A stretch of 64,000 bases of DNA from Fidelibacterota bacterium (GTDB taxonomy: Bacteria; Fidelibacterota; UBA8477; JABMPR01), in assembly GCA_016784025.1 (NCBI GenBank), contig JADHVL010000004.1, positions 114,663 to 178,662 on the forward strand. Direction: 5' to 3'. This document shows positions 53,065 through 63,566 of the stretch, piece by piece (position 1 is the first letter of the stretch; each line of letters starts with the position of its first letter). The notes below the pieces were generated by a model, which saw nothing but the letters and a program-made list of their open reading frames with translations, had not been told where the DNA came from and ran no database searches. The position numbers were made by a program, and so were the translations under genes.

Positions 53065-54294
53065 TTAATTGATTTGATAGCCCAGGTTGGAACTATTTAC
53101 ATGATAGGTTGAAAACCAATCCATCATCGCAAGAATTGCAGGCAAACCAGCGGTTGCATGGTTCGCATCAGGGATACCCACCAACTCAACCACACCGGCT
53201 CCATTTTCGCTAAGATTCGCAACTGTAGCCTCGGCAATCGTATAGGGTACGGTTGAATCTGCCATCCCATGGTAAAAACGGGTTGGCGTGACCGGTTCCC
53301 AATCCAGGAGGTTGTTTTCCTCAAAAACAGAGGAGTATTCAATCTCGGTTCCATTATTAAAGCTCTCAAGAAAATCAGAACTTATCATTTCTGAGATCGA
53401 TTGAGGTAATTGGTTGTTGATCTCAAAAAAATCATATTCACCGTTATAAAAATCAGCTATCTGCAGATCATAAGGTGAATCAAACACCACCGATAGATTG
53501 TCCAACCCATATATCTCTTCATAGGCAACAAACATAAACCCGATATATGCTGGCCAATCGTAGCTATCATTCCTCATTATTAGTCTGGCCGTACCACTCA
53601 AATCATAGGGTCCCGCCATAGGAGCAATTGCTGTAAGAGAAAACTCATCACTCAAATCTGATTCAATTTTCCTCTGTGTCGCTAACGTGGCATAGCCACC
53701 TTCAGAATATCCAGTTAAATAGAGTTGGTCCTGCAACTCTATACCTTGATCAAGACAATAAACCTTTGCCGCCCTGATCAGATCAATGACGGAGTTTGCC
53801 AGAGATTCAGCATGCATGTAGGGGTGTATATCATAGGATTCACCGAAGCCTGCATAGTCGGGGACGAGGGTGATATATCCCTGTGAGGCTGTATATAGAG
53901 CCGTCATTCCTGCAGATGAATTCAGTGGGTTCTCTGAAGCGACTGCCGTTCGCTTGGTAACAGTACCATGTTGGATACTAAGGAGAGGGTGCGATTCATT
54001 GTCAACAGGATAGATGAGGGCTCCAGATAACTCTATGAGCTCCTGGTTGTGATCTGGTGACATGTAGGTGATTTTTTTAGCCAGAATCGAGTATGGAATT
54101 GATCCAATTTCAGCAAGACCCATATTTTGTAATACCTGAGAAGCTTCCTCAGGGCTGTACTCGTGAATATGAGTAACGTTGACAATATCTCCTGCAAATC
54201 TCTCAAGGGGCTTTGAGTCAGGTTCATCGCAGGCAATGAAAATGATGGTGAAAATGAATGCCGTAAAAATCCTGATTGGTTCAAGGTGTTTCAT
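53065..54294 (-). CDS. Alpha/beta hydrolase lipoprotein (secretory lipase/esterase type)
   Basis: 409 residues from the ATG at 54294, which has a strong GGAGGGAG; the longer frame to 54354 is unlikely. N terminus MKHLEPIRIFTAFIFTIIFIAC with a lipobox-type Cys. Catalytic triad candidates: Ser in the nucleophile elbow LTGYSEGGYATL, Asp in YHGMADSTVPY and His in PDANHATAG. PDYAGFGES is also typical of secretory lipases and related peptidases. Likely cleaves esters outside the inner membrane; substrate unknown. Confidence 0.87.
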   Translation of the reverse strand: MKHLEPIRIFTAFIFTIIFIACDEPDSKPLERFAGDIVNVTHIHEYSPEEASQVLQNMGLAEIGSIPYSILAKKITYMSPDHNQELIELSGALIYPVDNESHPLLSIQHGTVTKRTAVASENPLNSSAGMTALYTASQGYITLVPDYAGFGESYDIHPYMHAESLANSVIDLIRAAKVYCLDQGIELQDQLYLTGYSEGGYATLATQRKIESDLSDEFSLTAIAPMAGPYDLSGTARLIMRNDSYDWPAYIGFMFVAYEEIYGLDNLSVVFDSPYDLQIADFYNGEYDFFEINNQLPQSISEMISSDFLESFNNGTEIEYSSVFEENNLLDWEPVTPTRFYHGMADSTVPYTIAEATVANLSENGAGVVELVGIPDANHATAGLPAILAMMDWFSTYHVNSSNLGYQIN

Positions 54295-54454
54295 ATCTCT
54301 CCCTCCTTCAGATTGATGCGGCGAAGCGAGAAAATATACAATTCTCCGTTTCACGGAGATCCATGCTATTCTTTTAGTGGAGGTTTATCAGGTTGAGTGG
54401 CGCTTTTGCTGTAAAAAGTATGAGAAGAGGGGTTGTCTCAGGAAGGTTGAGTTC

Positions 54455-57400
54455 CTATTTCAGGTAAAGCATCTTGATTGAGCCTTTATGCACGCCTGCT
54501 TCCACTCTCAGGAAGTAAAGACCTGTTGATACTGATTCTCCAGCAACATTCCTACCGTCCCAGATCTGGTTGTGCCATCCTGCAGCTTTTACCCCCGAAA
54601 ACAAGGTGGCTACTTCCCTACCCTGTAGATCATAAACCACCAACGAAACCTCAGTTTGGGCAGCCAAACCATAGCGAATACTTGTAGTGGGGTTAAATGG
54701 ATTCGGGTAGTTTTGGGATAAAGAAAAATGCTCAGGAAGCAAGGACGCTGCTGGGTTGAGTGCCACTGGATCAGCGGTTCCCGGTGAACCATGAATCATG
54801 CTGGATGCCGCCCAGTTTGCCGCATCATTAACGTCTTCATTCTCAGCTGCCCCCGTCCAGGTCAATGAGGGTCCATCGCCATCTGGTGTTTCAGGCCAGG
54901 GTGATGTATCATCATATCTTAAATTGATTAGCGTATCTGCATTTGTGGTTTCAAGCACCACCCTTTCACCAGAGTTATCCAACTGCAGATTGAATTCATC
55001 AAAGGCTGACATGCTGTAACGTTCCTCAAATAAAGCTGCGTTGGAGGCCAGGACAAGATAGTCCTCACTCTCCAGGGTCGTCCCAACTGGAAAGGTATAC
55101 TCGATACCATTGGTAAAAGTAAGTAACGATAAATCGAGAGGATAAGGACCTGGGTTGTAGAATTCCAGGAATTCATAATACTTACCACTGGTCGCTCCCT
55201 CATCCAGGGGATGGTAATGAATTTCAGTGATGCGCAGTGGACTTAAATCGCCACCATGGTGTATGGTAAGTTCATGGAGAGCGCTCCAGTCACCACCACT
55301 ATACAGGCGAGCCATTAATATTGATGTGGCATCAATATTGATCAACTCGTGGTTTACTGCAGCCTGGGCAGAGGCTGAGAAACCACCGCCGACATTCCGT
55401 GGGTCACTACCATCCAGGGTGTATACAATTGACCCAGAACTTCCCTCAGACAGCTCCAGCTCGATACTGATTTCACCTTGAATCTGTATTATACTTTCCG
55501 CTATTGCAGACCCATCAGTCTTAAAGAGCGGAGGGTCAAAACCAGGATATAGTTCAGCTATCTCAAACTGATCCAGAACTATGGCACCACGAACTGGGAA
55601 AAAGTCATTGATGATTTGATTGATGGCAGGTTCCCAGGCATTGAATTTTGAACGCTGGAGATCACCCCAACGCATGGATTCTCCAATGATGGCCAATTCG
55701 ATATCCTCAGCACTTCGACTGAATATCTCAGCCAGAGTTCCAGGTTGCAAGACACCGTCATTATAAAAATGTTTGTAAACCCGGTCTGCAAACCTGATTC
55801 GATATTCGAGACTCTCGGAAAGTCTGGCATGCAGCCATTGGGGGTGAAATGTTTCAAATCTATCCACAGACATACTAATATTAACCCTATCCTCATTTAC
55901 ACCAACTCCTGGTGAGTGAGGATTTACCAACAGGGTATGCTCAGAATCGTGGGCTAGAAAAATAAAGCCGTCATTGGAAGTCCGATCATAGATGGCATAG
56001 AAGTTATTAGGACTCATGTTGCCTCTAAACTTGCTTACAGGTCCGTCAAAATTTCCAGTATAAAAAATGATGATCATATAATCTATGAGGTTGTCAATAT
56101 CCACCAGTCGCGTCCCGGCTGCATCTGGTGAGCCATCAGGCAGGCGACCTTCCAGGGCGAAATAATTTTCAACTGGTGCAAAGCCTGCTTCGCTGGCATT
56201 CCAAACGGCTTCCCAGGCGTCTAAATTGCCATCTGTAGCCTCAATCTCATACAGGTTCCAGTCTTCCCCAACATCTACCTTGACCACATCATAATCATCA
56301 TCATCTCCGCCCAAATAGCTCTCGGCAAATCTGGCTTCTGGACGTTCCTGAGATTGGAAAAGACCCCAATACATCCCATTCAAATAGAGGTGATAGTAGC
56401 GACTTCGGGTGTAGGGATTGTGCATTTCTGCCTGTAAATCTCTTGAGAACACATCACGATTCATGGTGTTTTCATGGATGAACCCGTTGCTCCAGGCATA
56501 ATTTTGACTGGTACGTAAATCAAGTTTCCTGAATTCATCAACACCTTCGTCGCCAAACAGTGGAAAAACGAGTCTATCCTCGCCATAGTCTTCTCTAAAA
56601 AACAGCCGAAATGCATGTTTGGGAAAATAGTGATGTCGGCTCCAGCCCCCGCGTATGCGAAAACCAGCGTTTATCTGAAAACCGGGGCTTCCATCTGGAT
56701 TTAGTAACTCTACTGAAACTGGCCGTTCCCACTCCCTGCCATGAAATTCTGGATTGACATAAATTCCCACGGTCTCATCAAAGAGATTATCCAGATCGGT
56801 GACCAATGATATGCTGGGAATATCCAACAATGCATCATCAATCAGTTCACTATAGAGAACATCATTTACCACCTCCTGATTAACAGTGTAATCCAGGATC
56901 TGGTTGTTGGGGTGCCCGTTTGGCCAGTCGCCACCAGGATATGATTGGGTTCTTACTTCTTCGATAAAGAGATATGTTTTGGTGGCAACCCAGGATTGTT
57001 GAACACTGCCATCAAACACGACTGCCCGTACAAGCACACCAGGTGTATTCCCCCGGCCACTGCTGACATCCTGGGGATCTATATTGATCTGGACAGGGGC
57101 ACTCGCAACTTGAGTTGAGGAACTGAGCAAGGGATCGGATCCATCCAGGGTATACCATATATCTGCATCCTCCAATGCCGTGGTCAAATCGAGATAGAAG
57201 TTATCGGTGTGAAACGACGTTTCTGTTGAGAAACTGACATGGTAATCATATTCCGGGAAATTGACAGATACATCAACCTTCTCCGATGTACCAATCAAAC
57301 CCTCATTATCCCTAGCTGTGGCAATGAGGTCATATTTGCCTATTTCAGGTTGTTCCCATAATAGTTCGTAGGGGGCAATGGCATCTTCGCCAATTTTTTC

Positions 57401-57619
57401 ATTGTCAGCATAAAATTCAACCAGCCCAACAGTTCCATCTGAATCAGACGCCAGCACAGTTATCTGGATATCATCACCCAGAACAAAGTCAGTGTTGTCA
57501 GGGGGAGAAGTTATTTCTACCTGAGGAGCTTGTTGGGCAAAAAGTTGCGTGGAGAGGAGCAGCAAAATGAGCAAATATGCATTCAGCAACCTAGCACTTG
57601 TTGAAAACAATGAGTTCAA
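54455..57619 (-). CDS. Secreted CotH-kinase-domain protein with Ig-like, lamin-tail and T9SS sorting domains
   Basis: 1,054 residues. Signal peptide (about 1-28), Ig-like domain (about 30-115, ITSPPDNTDFVLGDDIQITV), a chitobiase-type domain (about 135-215, ADIWYTLDGSDPLL), CotH domain (about 270-650: GFRIRGGWSRHHYFPKHAFR, YHLYLNGMYWGLFQSQERPE, and FLAHDSEH with an acidic catalytic region), a second YTLDGSDP module (about 740-820), a lamin-tail domain (about 830-950, RITEIHYHPLDEG, EFLEFYNPGPYPLDL) and the T9SS tail (YPNPFNPTTSIRYGL to SIKMLYLK). CotH proteins phosphorylate secreted proteins; here it is probably surface-exposed. Four large secreted-protein genes follow one another in this region. 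Confidence 0.92.
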   Translation of the reverse strand: MNSLFSTSARLLNAYLLILLLLSTQLFAQQAPQVEITSPPDNTDFVLGDDIQITVLASDSDGTVGLVEFYADNEKIGEDAIAPYELLWEQPEIGKYDLIATARDNEGLIGTSEKVDVSVNFPEYDYHVSFSTETSFHTDNFYLDLTTALEDADIWYTLDGSDPLLSSSTQVASAPVQINIDPQDVSSGRGNTPGVLVRAVVFDGSVQQSWVATKTYLFIEEVRTQSYPGGDWPNGHPNNQILDYTVNQEVVNDVLYSELIDDALLDIPSISLVTDLDNLFDETVGIYVNPEFHGREWERPVSVELLNPDGSPGFQINAGFRIRGGWSRHHYFPKHAFRLFFREDYGEDRLVFPLFGDEGVDEFRKLDLRTSQNYAWSNGFIHENTMNRDVFSRDLQAEMHNPYTRSRYYHLYLNGMYWGLFQSQERPEARFAESYLGGDDDDYDVVKVDVGEDWNLYEIEATDGNLDAWEAVWNASEAGFAPVENYFALEGRLPDGSPDAAGTRLVDIDNLIDYMIIIFYTGNFDGPVSKFRGNMSPNNFYAIYDRTSNDGFIFLAHDSEHTLLVNPHSPGVGVNEDRVNISMSVDRFETFHPQWLHARLSESLEYRIRFADRVYKHFYNDGVLQPGTLAEIFSRSAEDIELAIIGESMRWGDLQRSKFNAWEPAINQIINDFFPVRGAIVLDQFEIAELYPGFDPPLFKTDGSAIAESIIQIQGEISIELELSEGSSGSIVYTLDGSDPRNVGGGFSASAQAAVNHELINIDATSILMARLYSGGDWSALHELTIHHGGDLSPLRITEIHYHPLDEGATSGKYYEFLEFYNPGPYPLDLSLLTFTNGIEYTFPVGTTLESEDYLVLASNAALFEERYSMSAFDEFNLQLDNSGERVVLETTNADTLINLRYDDTSPWPETPDGDGPSLTWTGAAENEDVNDAANWAASSMIHGSPGTADPVALNPAASLLPEHFSLSQNYPNPFNPTTSIRYGLAAQTEVSLVVYDLQGREVATLFSGVKAAGWHNQIWDGRNVAGESVSTGLYFLRVEAGVHKGSIKMLYLK

Positions 57620-57715
57620 TTTCTCCTCCCGTCATCTTTGACAGCGGAAATTAAGATATGACACGACCTGTCCAAAGGGGGTTCACTTAAAACCAGCTAT
57701 TTATTTTGAGGAAGA

Positions 57716-58885
57716 TTAGCGGAGCAGGACGTTTTTCTGGGTTGCCATGAATTCTGGAGTAGCCACGGTGATGATGTATACTCCGCTTGATGCAGGAGCA
57801 CCTGAATCGTCCAAACCGTTCCACATGAAGGAAGCCTTACCCTCTGATTGATTCAGAATCGATTTTGACCAGACTTGTTGACCTGTAGAATTATAGACTC
57901 GTATCTGCAGATCTGCTGGTACCCACAATTCAGTTTGAATCGTCAGCGTGGGATTAAAGGGGTTGGGATAGGTATTTATCAATAGTTCAGGAATGACTTC
58001 AGCTGGAATCGGATCTGCAATGGAAGTGGGATAAAAGGGTGTTCCAAAGGTCCAATCCACACCAGAGATTCTGATATCATGTCCATTACCGCTCATGTCA
58101 TGGAGACTGTCGCCCCCGCCCTCGTTCATGGGCCAATACAACTGTAAACCTGTTTCATCTCCATTAAGCATAGAGTTCATGTTATGAAATATTTCGCCAG
58201 GAGAACGAACATCATTCCAAATCCGCACCTCATCAATCACACCCATAAAATTCATCATTCCCTGAGGGAGTGAACCAAGCTCGAATCCCTCTGATGAATT
58301 GTTACGAATTGGACCTGAGGGAGGCACGATATATGATATTTCCTGCTCTATACCATTTATATGTATCCTCGCCTCGCTTGTAGCTGAACTGTAGGAAACA
58401 GCCAGGTGTGTCCATACATCCAACACGATTGACCCGACTGGTGAAAAACTATGACTTACCCCATCGTTATGTCGGAGTTGAAAAATTAAACTTCTATCAC
58501 TTGCTGAGGGATGATCCTGGATAATGAATATCCAGATGCTTGGTTTATAAAGAATGGTTCCAATATAATTTGGTCCGCCACCCCATCCATTGGGTTTGAT
58601 CCAGGCTTCAAGAGTCAGGGATTCAGAAAAACTGAGTTGAGGTGATGGTGGAACGTTTGTCTCATTCAGCACCAGGCTAAATTCAAGCGCACTCTCCCCT
58701 TCACGAAAATGCCCGAGGGTTTGATCCCAGCTACCGTTGAGTTTCAGTTCCTCAGAACCTTGGTTTGAACTACTAAATGCAAATGAACCCATGCAAATTA
58801 TAGCGACAAGGGCAATCATCCACCTCTGAGAAAAACCAGCCCTGTTATAGTCTCGTCTGGTCACGGAATTCAGCTCCCCATTCAT
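57716..58885 (-). CDS. Secreted LamG (concanavalin-fold) protein with T9SS sorting domain
   Basis: 389 residues. A hydrophobic export segment lies at about 21-39 after a basic N terminus. A LamG/pentraxin-like sandwich spans about 70-270 (SLTLEAWIKPNGWGG, WTHLAVSYSSATSEARIHIN, GVIDEVRIWNDVRSPGEI, LQLYWPMNEGGG). The T9SS domain follows (about 300-389, NTYPNPFNPTLTIQT, SSGVYIITVATPEF). LamG domains bind sugars or proteins. Its ATG directly follows the TAG of the C25-like gene with no gap, which implies translational coupling and joint action. Confidence 0.9.
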   Translation of the reverse strand: MNGELNSVTRRDYNRAGFSQRWMIALVAIICMGSFAFSSSNQGSEELKLNGSWDQTLGHFREGESALEFSLVLNETNVPPSPQLSFSESLTLEAWIKPNGWGGGPNYIGTILYKPSIWIFIIQDHPSASDRSLIFQLRHNDGVSHSFSPVGSIVLDVWTHLAVSYSSATSEARIHINGIEQEISYIVPPSGPIRNNSSEGFELGSLPQGMMNFMGVIDEVRIWNDVRSPGEIFHNMNSMLNGDETGLQLYWPMNEGGGDSLHDMSGNGHDIRISGVDWTFGTPFYPTSIADPIPAEVIPELLINTYPNPFNPTLTIQTELWVPADLQIRVYNSTGQQVWSKSILNQSEGKASFMWNGLDDSGAPASSGVYIITVATPEFMATQKNVLLR

Positions 58886-61800
58886 CTAAGGTCCAGATTG
58901 GATCGCTTCAATAAGGATGATAATATCCATGATATCCACCTGTGCATCTTCAGAAAGGTCAAATCGTTCAAATTGCTCCTCAGACATCTCTTCGATCTGA
59001 ACAGCAAAGTCCATCAAGCTGATAACATCGGTTATGTTGAGCTGATAATCCTGATTTATATCGCCCCAGGGCAACTCACCTGGTGCAATATCCATGGATA
59101 CCATGATATTGCCTCTGGGATAATTGGGTGCGCTGGTTTCGATATACATGGGAATCTCGTAATGACCATGAATCTGACCTATGGAGGAAGCGTTTAATAA
59201 AAAAGCTGTACTTTCGCCAGGATCCACCCGTCCATGCCAATTAGAAGCAGAAAACCATTCCATCGGTCTCAGGATGGCTATTGCGGTCCCAGATTCCAGT
59301 GGCGTTGTTTCGTTATGGTGAATGGTTAATCCAATATTCCTTTCAGCATTTTGCATCCCAATGGTTCCAGATGTGGTTGAGGCATCCATGGATTGATATT
59401 GGAAGATGATCATGCCAACTTTGTGCAGGACAACCTGAAAAGTATAGTATTGTGAGGTACCCCATTTGGGGAAATTCTTCCAGGTGATAATGCACTCATC
59501 CTGGTCATTGGTCCAATAATAAATACTACCATTGGGATCCTGATCGTTATTCAAGTCATCCCACCAGGGAGCAATCATGGCTGGGGGACTCATTGGGTTG
59601 GGCAAAGCTGTGTTTAACCAGGGAGAAAATGAGCTCTCAAAGCTGATGGTCCCATTGCTGCCAATATACATTTCCCCATAATTATGCTCATAAAATGGGA
59701 ATTCAAATCCTAAGGATATTGGACCGATACTACTATCATCGGGATCACCAACCCACTCAACAAGGTTCCCTTGTGTTTCAATATCATACCATGTATAGAT
59801 GGGTCCATCCTGATCTACATCTCGTCTCCACTGGTAGCCAAAGGCATCCTCTCCTTCGCGGATTCCAGATGAAACTGGTGGAGCATCAGGGGTTTCCTTG
59901 GTAATGTTTGAATCGAAAACTGCCGGAGGAGCTTGAGGCATTCGATTGGATTCCACATCAAGACTGATGGCATAGGCGACAGGAGCTTCACCTGTGTTGA
60001 TAATCATGATTGAATCACTTGATGTGCTCCAGGGATTCAGCTGAAAATGAATATTAGTGGTGTTCAAGGAGACACTTGCATCTTGGAAAACTGTCCCTTT
60101 GTCGGTGGAGAAAAGGATTGCGGTATTATTTCTCAGGAAGGCCACGCTGGGATCATTTACATTGTTGTAGGAAGCCAGAAGCCCGCTTCTGCTATCAGGA
60201 GATTCTATGCCAATGGTGGCAAAATTTGCCAGAATATCGGTGTTTTGATAAAGATTATACTGAAACTTGATATCATTGTCACTTGATTCTGTGGGGTACA
60301 TATCCGTATTAAAAATAATGAGCTCAAAGCTGAGCAGATCATGCTGGTATATATGGCTCACGTTGCTCCACTCAATAATAAATTGACCCGCATCTCCTGC
60401 GGTATGCTGGTAAATTTGTCCAAACTCGGTGACCAGATCATCCCAGAATGGAGCTAACATGCCAGGGGGACCAATGGTGGAAGGAATGATGCGATTGTGA
60501 AAGTTGAAGACATCATGCTCACCAAATGCAGCCCAGCCATTGCTACAGACCGTAATATTTGTGAATATCTCTCCATAATATGTGACGGGGAAAGGGAGAT
60601 TGATAACTGCCGAGGCATCATTTTCTTCATGCGTATCAGTGATGCCAATCAAAGTGCCTGATCCACCCAAGGTTGGATCAATTTCAACCCATTCATAGGA
60701 CTGGGCTTTGGAGAAGCTCAGGTCAAATTCATCAAACATACGATAACCATGATCATCAGCCTGTGAAGGACCAAAGCGAGTTACATCTCCAATCTGAACA
60801 TTCACCTCGATAGTGTCCGTCCCATTAGGGGTTGTGCATTCAAAGCCGACGTTAATACGTTCTCCTGGAAAAATTTGATCGCTAAAGACAACCTGGAGGG
60901 CATTTTCTGTTTCATCAGTAGCATCAATATCAATTTCTGGACATGTCAAGGGATCACCAGAAAAGGTTAACAGGTCATGGGCAATTGGGGAAAGGGTCAT
61001 GGGACCAGAGATGGCTCCCCCTCGGTTTATCATTTCAATTTGAAACTGAGCCGAATCGCCGGCAAGTACATTGCCGCTGAGTAAGATAAAATCTTGAATA
61101 TCTAATTGGGGGGCTTGCACTGAGATATGCTTTTGCCAGGTCCAGATCTCACCGTCCCCTTCAACCTCAAGATCAATAATGGTCGTCGTACCATGGGGTA
61201 TGCCCGCATCAGCGGTGAGGTTAACCGTGATGGGATCCAGAACGCTATTCGCTGGTACTGACTCAACAATAATTTGGGAGGTCACATCAACACCTGAGAC
61301 CTGAGAGGAAAATGAGAACTCCACATTGGTCATGGCTTCGCCGTGGTTATAGAACTCCAGGTTCATTGGTGCCGTATGTCCCGCACCAGGGAGGGCATCA
61401 GGATCAAGGGTCCACCCTTGGAGTGTCAATCTCTGAGTACTTTCAACAATGGGGATGGCAGCCAAATAGGGGTAGAGATTCTTCCCCGTAACTGTTACCA
61501 GAAGTTCATCGCTCCCTCCAGCACTGAACGGCAGGCTGATCATCCCATTGGCATCGGAATATGCTCCAATGGCATTGTCATCATTAAAGAGGGAGACATA
61601 AGCTTCGCTGATGGGAGAACCATCATCGCTATGGACAGTAATCCCTATTGAATTCTGCGCGGAGCTGAGCGTATCCGCATGAACCACATTCAGTAACTGT
61701 GGGACTGCTGTCCACATTTGCATCCCTGGATCACCCAATAGATTGTAGACATGATGATAGAATTCGGCGGTTTGCTCGAAGGGAAAGTAAGTGTTTTGAT

Positions 61801-63382
61801 GATAGTTGCGCCAGAGTTCATATTTGCCAGCCCAGAGCGCTTCACCCAGAACCTGAACGTCAGAATCAAAAATAGCTGAATAGATACCTATATCTATAAC
61901 ATTGTTAAATTGAGTATGCGTATACAACTCACTGGGACCAAAGAAGGCCACAGCTCCTCGGGGGACATTTGCGGTTCCAATGCGAGTCCAAACTTCTCCA
62001 AAGCAGGGATCCTCACCAGCGGCAAAATTGCCACCGCCACAAACCACCGAGGTAATTATAGGTGTCTTACCACCATTATTAATTGATCCATATATATCGC
62101 CAATTGAAAAATCTGGACCTGCCCAAGCTGTATAGAATCCATATCCCCGATAATTAACAAAACCCACACCCTGGTTAATGGGGGTGGAAATAGCACTTGG
62201 AGATGATACTTCGGGGTGATAGGCAGTATAGACCTCATCATAGCCATTTTCTATGAGCTTATCAGCCACCCATTCTTTGGTTGCCTGTGTAGAGGCTGCT
62301 CCCAAAGTAGTGGAAATCATGAGGGCACTTTCAAACCAGGCTGTTTCATCTATAGGGGGAGTGACCTCATACCGAACGATTTTAGAAGTGAAAGTAATCA
62401 ACTCAGAGATGGTATCTATGGACAGTCGACCCACCATGAGTTCAGGAAAAGTATCATCACCATCAAGTAGTGAGTAAGGGTGGTCCCCTATCAAATAGTC
62501 GCCCCAACTATTTTGGATATAGAAACCTGGCATACCCTGATCTGAATCACCAATCAACAGCAGGTAATCAGGTTGATGTTCCCAGGTATCCCAAGCGGTC
62601 TGGATATAGTTCTTGATGGCGTTTCTGGATGTACCTGTTACTGAGGTTGTTACCACTGTGACCTCATAACCGGCTCTCTGCTTCCAGGACGTCAAGATTT
62701 GGAGATAGGGTTCATAGAGAGGGGGGGTAACAATAAGGTAGTGACCTTTCCTGGGAAATTGTCCAGTAGGTGGCACGATTGAACGCATGCCATTTTGAAC
62801 AAAAGTCTCCAGATCATCTCCCAGTTGAACACCATGCAATTCAAACTCCATGGTCAGGGGCACTTGAATGGTATGGGTGCGTGAGTCAAGATTGACTGGA
62901 TGAAGTGTAATAGGAAGAAATTGCCGACCTCGCATGAATACTGGATCGCTTAGCATGAGTGTCTCAGACGACGCACCTGATGATTGAGAATCATCATAAA
63001 GGGTTGAAGTGATTAGAGATGGTTCTGAATCTAAATGTCCTTCAGAAACGGTCTTTAGACGAATATTTTGTAGAACTACATCCTGGCGCTGAATAGCTTC
63101 GATACTGATATCTTGTGCTGAACTGATGGGTATCATCTGGGTTGTCATGGGAGTTGCAGGATCGCCAGGTGCCCCGGCTATGCCCCAGCCGTATTTTGTA
63201 AAGAGATCGGGATTTTCAAGCATGGTTTGCCACTGGTCTGGAGTAACATGTTGAAAATCAAGTTTAATCCTGACTCCTCCAGGAATTGAGTTTAATTCCA
63301 TCTTTGGCAGGTATTGATCTGCAGCCCCAAGAAATTGGAGTGTGATTAAAAGGCTGATTATAATCTTTACATTTTTCAGCAT
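58886..63382 (-). CDS. Secreted gingipain-family (C25-like) protein with a C-terminal dockerin-like module
   Basis: 1,498 residues with a signal peptide. Residues about 205-560 match the C25 peptidase fold: HYLIVTPPLYEPYLQILTSW, YLLLIGDSDQGMPGF, DGDDTFPELMVGRLSI, and SVVCGGGNF with the usual nucleophile Cys. The catalytic-His motif of gingipains (NYxGHG) reads NYRGYG here, so the His is Tyr and peptidase activity is doubtful. The middle holds Ig-like and two NIDO-like domains (FPVTYYGEIFTNITVCSNGW, FPFYEHNYGEMYIGSNG). The end lacks a T9SS tail and has two calcium-loop repeats (GDINQDYQLNITDVISLMDF, DLSEDAQVDIMDIIILIEAI) like a dockerin. The LamG gene follows directly. Confidence 0.88.
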   Translation of the reverse strand: MLKNVKIIISLLITLQFLGAADQYLPKMELNSIPGGVRIKLDFQHVTPDQWQTMLENPDLFTKYGWGIAGAPGDPATPMTTQMIPISSAQDISIEAIQRQDVVLQNIRLKTVSEGHLDSEPSLITSTLYDDSQSSGASSETLMLSDPVFMRGRQFLPITLHPVNLDSRTHTIQVPLTMEFELHGVQLGDDLETFVQNGMRSIVPPTGQFPRKGHYLIVTPPLYEPYLQILTSWKQRAGYEVTVVTTSVTGTSRNAIKNYIQTAWDTWEHQPDYLLLIGDSDQGMPGFYIQNSWGDYLIGDHPYSLLDGDDTFPELMVGRLSIDTISELITFTSKIVRYEVTPPIDETAWFESALMISTTLGAASTQATKEWVADKLIENGYDEVYTAYHPEVSSPSAISTPINQGVGFVNYRGYGFYTAWAGPDFSIGDIYGSINNGGKTPIITSVVCGGGNFAAGEDPCFGEVWTRIGTANVPRGAVAFFGPSELYTHTQFNNVIDIGIYSAIFDSDVQVLGEALWAGKYELWRNYHQNTYFPFEQTAEFYHHVYNLLGDPGMQMWTAVPQLLNVVHADTLSSAQNSIGITVHSDDGSPISEAYVSLFNDDNAIGAYSDANGMISLPFSAGGSDELLVTVTGKNLYPYLAAIPIVESTQRLTLQGWTLDPDALPGAGHTAPMNLEFYNHGEAMTNVEFSFSSQVSGVDVTSQIIVESVPANSVLDPITVNLTADAGIPHGTTTIIDLEVEGDGEIWTWQKHISVQAPQLDIQDFILLSGNVLAGDSAQFQIEMINRGGAISGPMTLSPIAHDLLTFSGDPLTCPEIDIDATDETENALQVVFSDQIFPGERINVGFECTTPNGTDTIEVNVQIGDVTRFGPSQADDHGYRMFDEFDLSFSKAQSYEWVEIDPTLGGSGTLIGITDTHEENDASAVINLPFPVTYYGEIFTNITVCSNGWAAFGEHDVFNFHNRIIPSTIGPPGMLAPFWDDLVTEFGQIYQHTAGDAGQFIIEWSNVSHIYQHDLLSFELIIFNTDMYPTESSDNDIKFQYNLYQNTDILANFATIGIESPDSRSGLLASYNNVNDPSVAFLRNNTAILFSTDKGTVFQDASVSLNTTNIHFQLNPWSTSSDSIMIINTGEAPVAYAISLDVESNRMPQAPPAVFDSNITKETPDAPPVSSGIREGEDAFGYQWRRDVDQDGPIYTWYDIETQGNLVEWVGDPDDSSIGPISLGFEFPFYEHNYGEMYIGSNGTISFESSFSPWLNTALPNPMSPPAMIAPWWDDLNNDQDPNGSIYYWTNDQDECIITWKNFPKWGTSQYYTFQVVLHKVGMIIFQYQSMDASTTSGTIGMQNAERNIGLTIHHNETTPLESGTAIAILRPMEWFSASNWHGRVDPGESTAFLLNASSIGQIHGHYEIPMYIETSAPNYPRGNIMVSMDIAPGELPWGDINQDYQLNITDVISLMDFAVQIEEMSEEQFERFDLSEDAQVDIMDIIILIEAIQSGP

Positions 63383-63514
63383 AGTGCCTTCCCAAAGGAA
63401 ATATTAAGGTAGTAATTTAGGTGTTAGTGGCAAGGGTAATTAAATCACAACTTTGTTATTAGCTCCTTGTGTGGATTAAATGGATTCGGAATAACATGCC
63501 CTGGGTAAGAAAAA

Positions 63515-63542
63515 AAAGCCCCTGATTTTGGTCAGGGGCTTT
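63515..63542 (-). terminator. Terminator of the orphan sorting-domain gene
   Basis: Stem AAAGCCCCTGA (63515-63525) with TCAGGGGCTTT (63532-63542), followed leftward by a T tract, 25 bp past the stop. Confidence 0.92.
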
Positions 63543-63566
63543 CTCTTTCGTAATATGAGTATAGAT

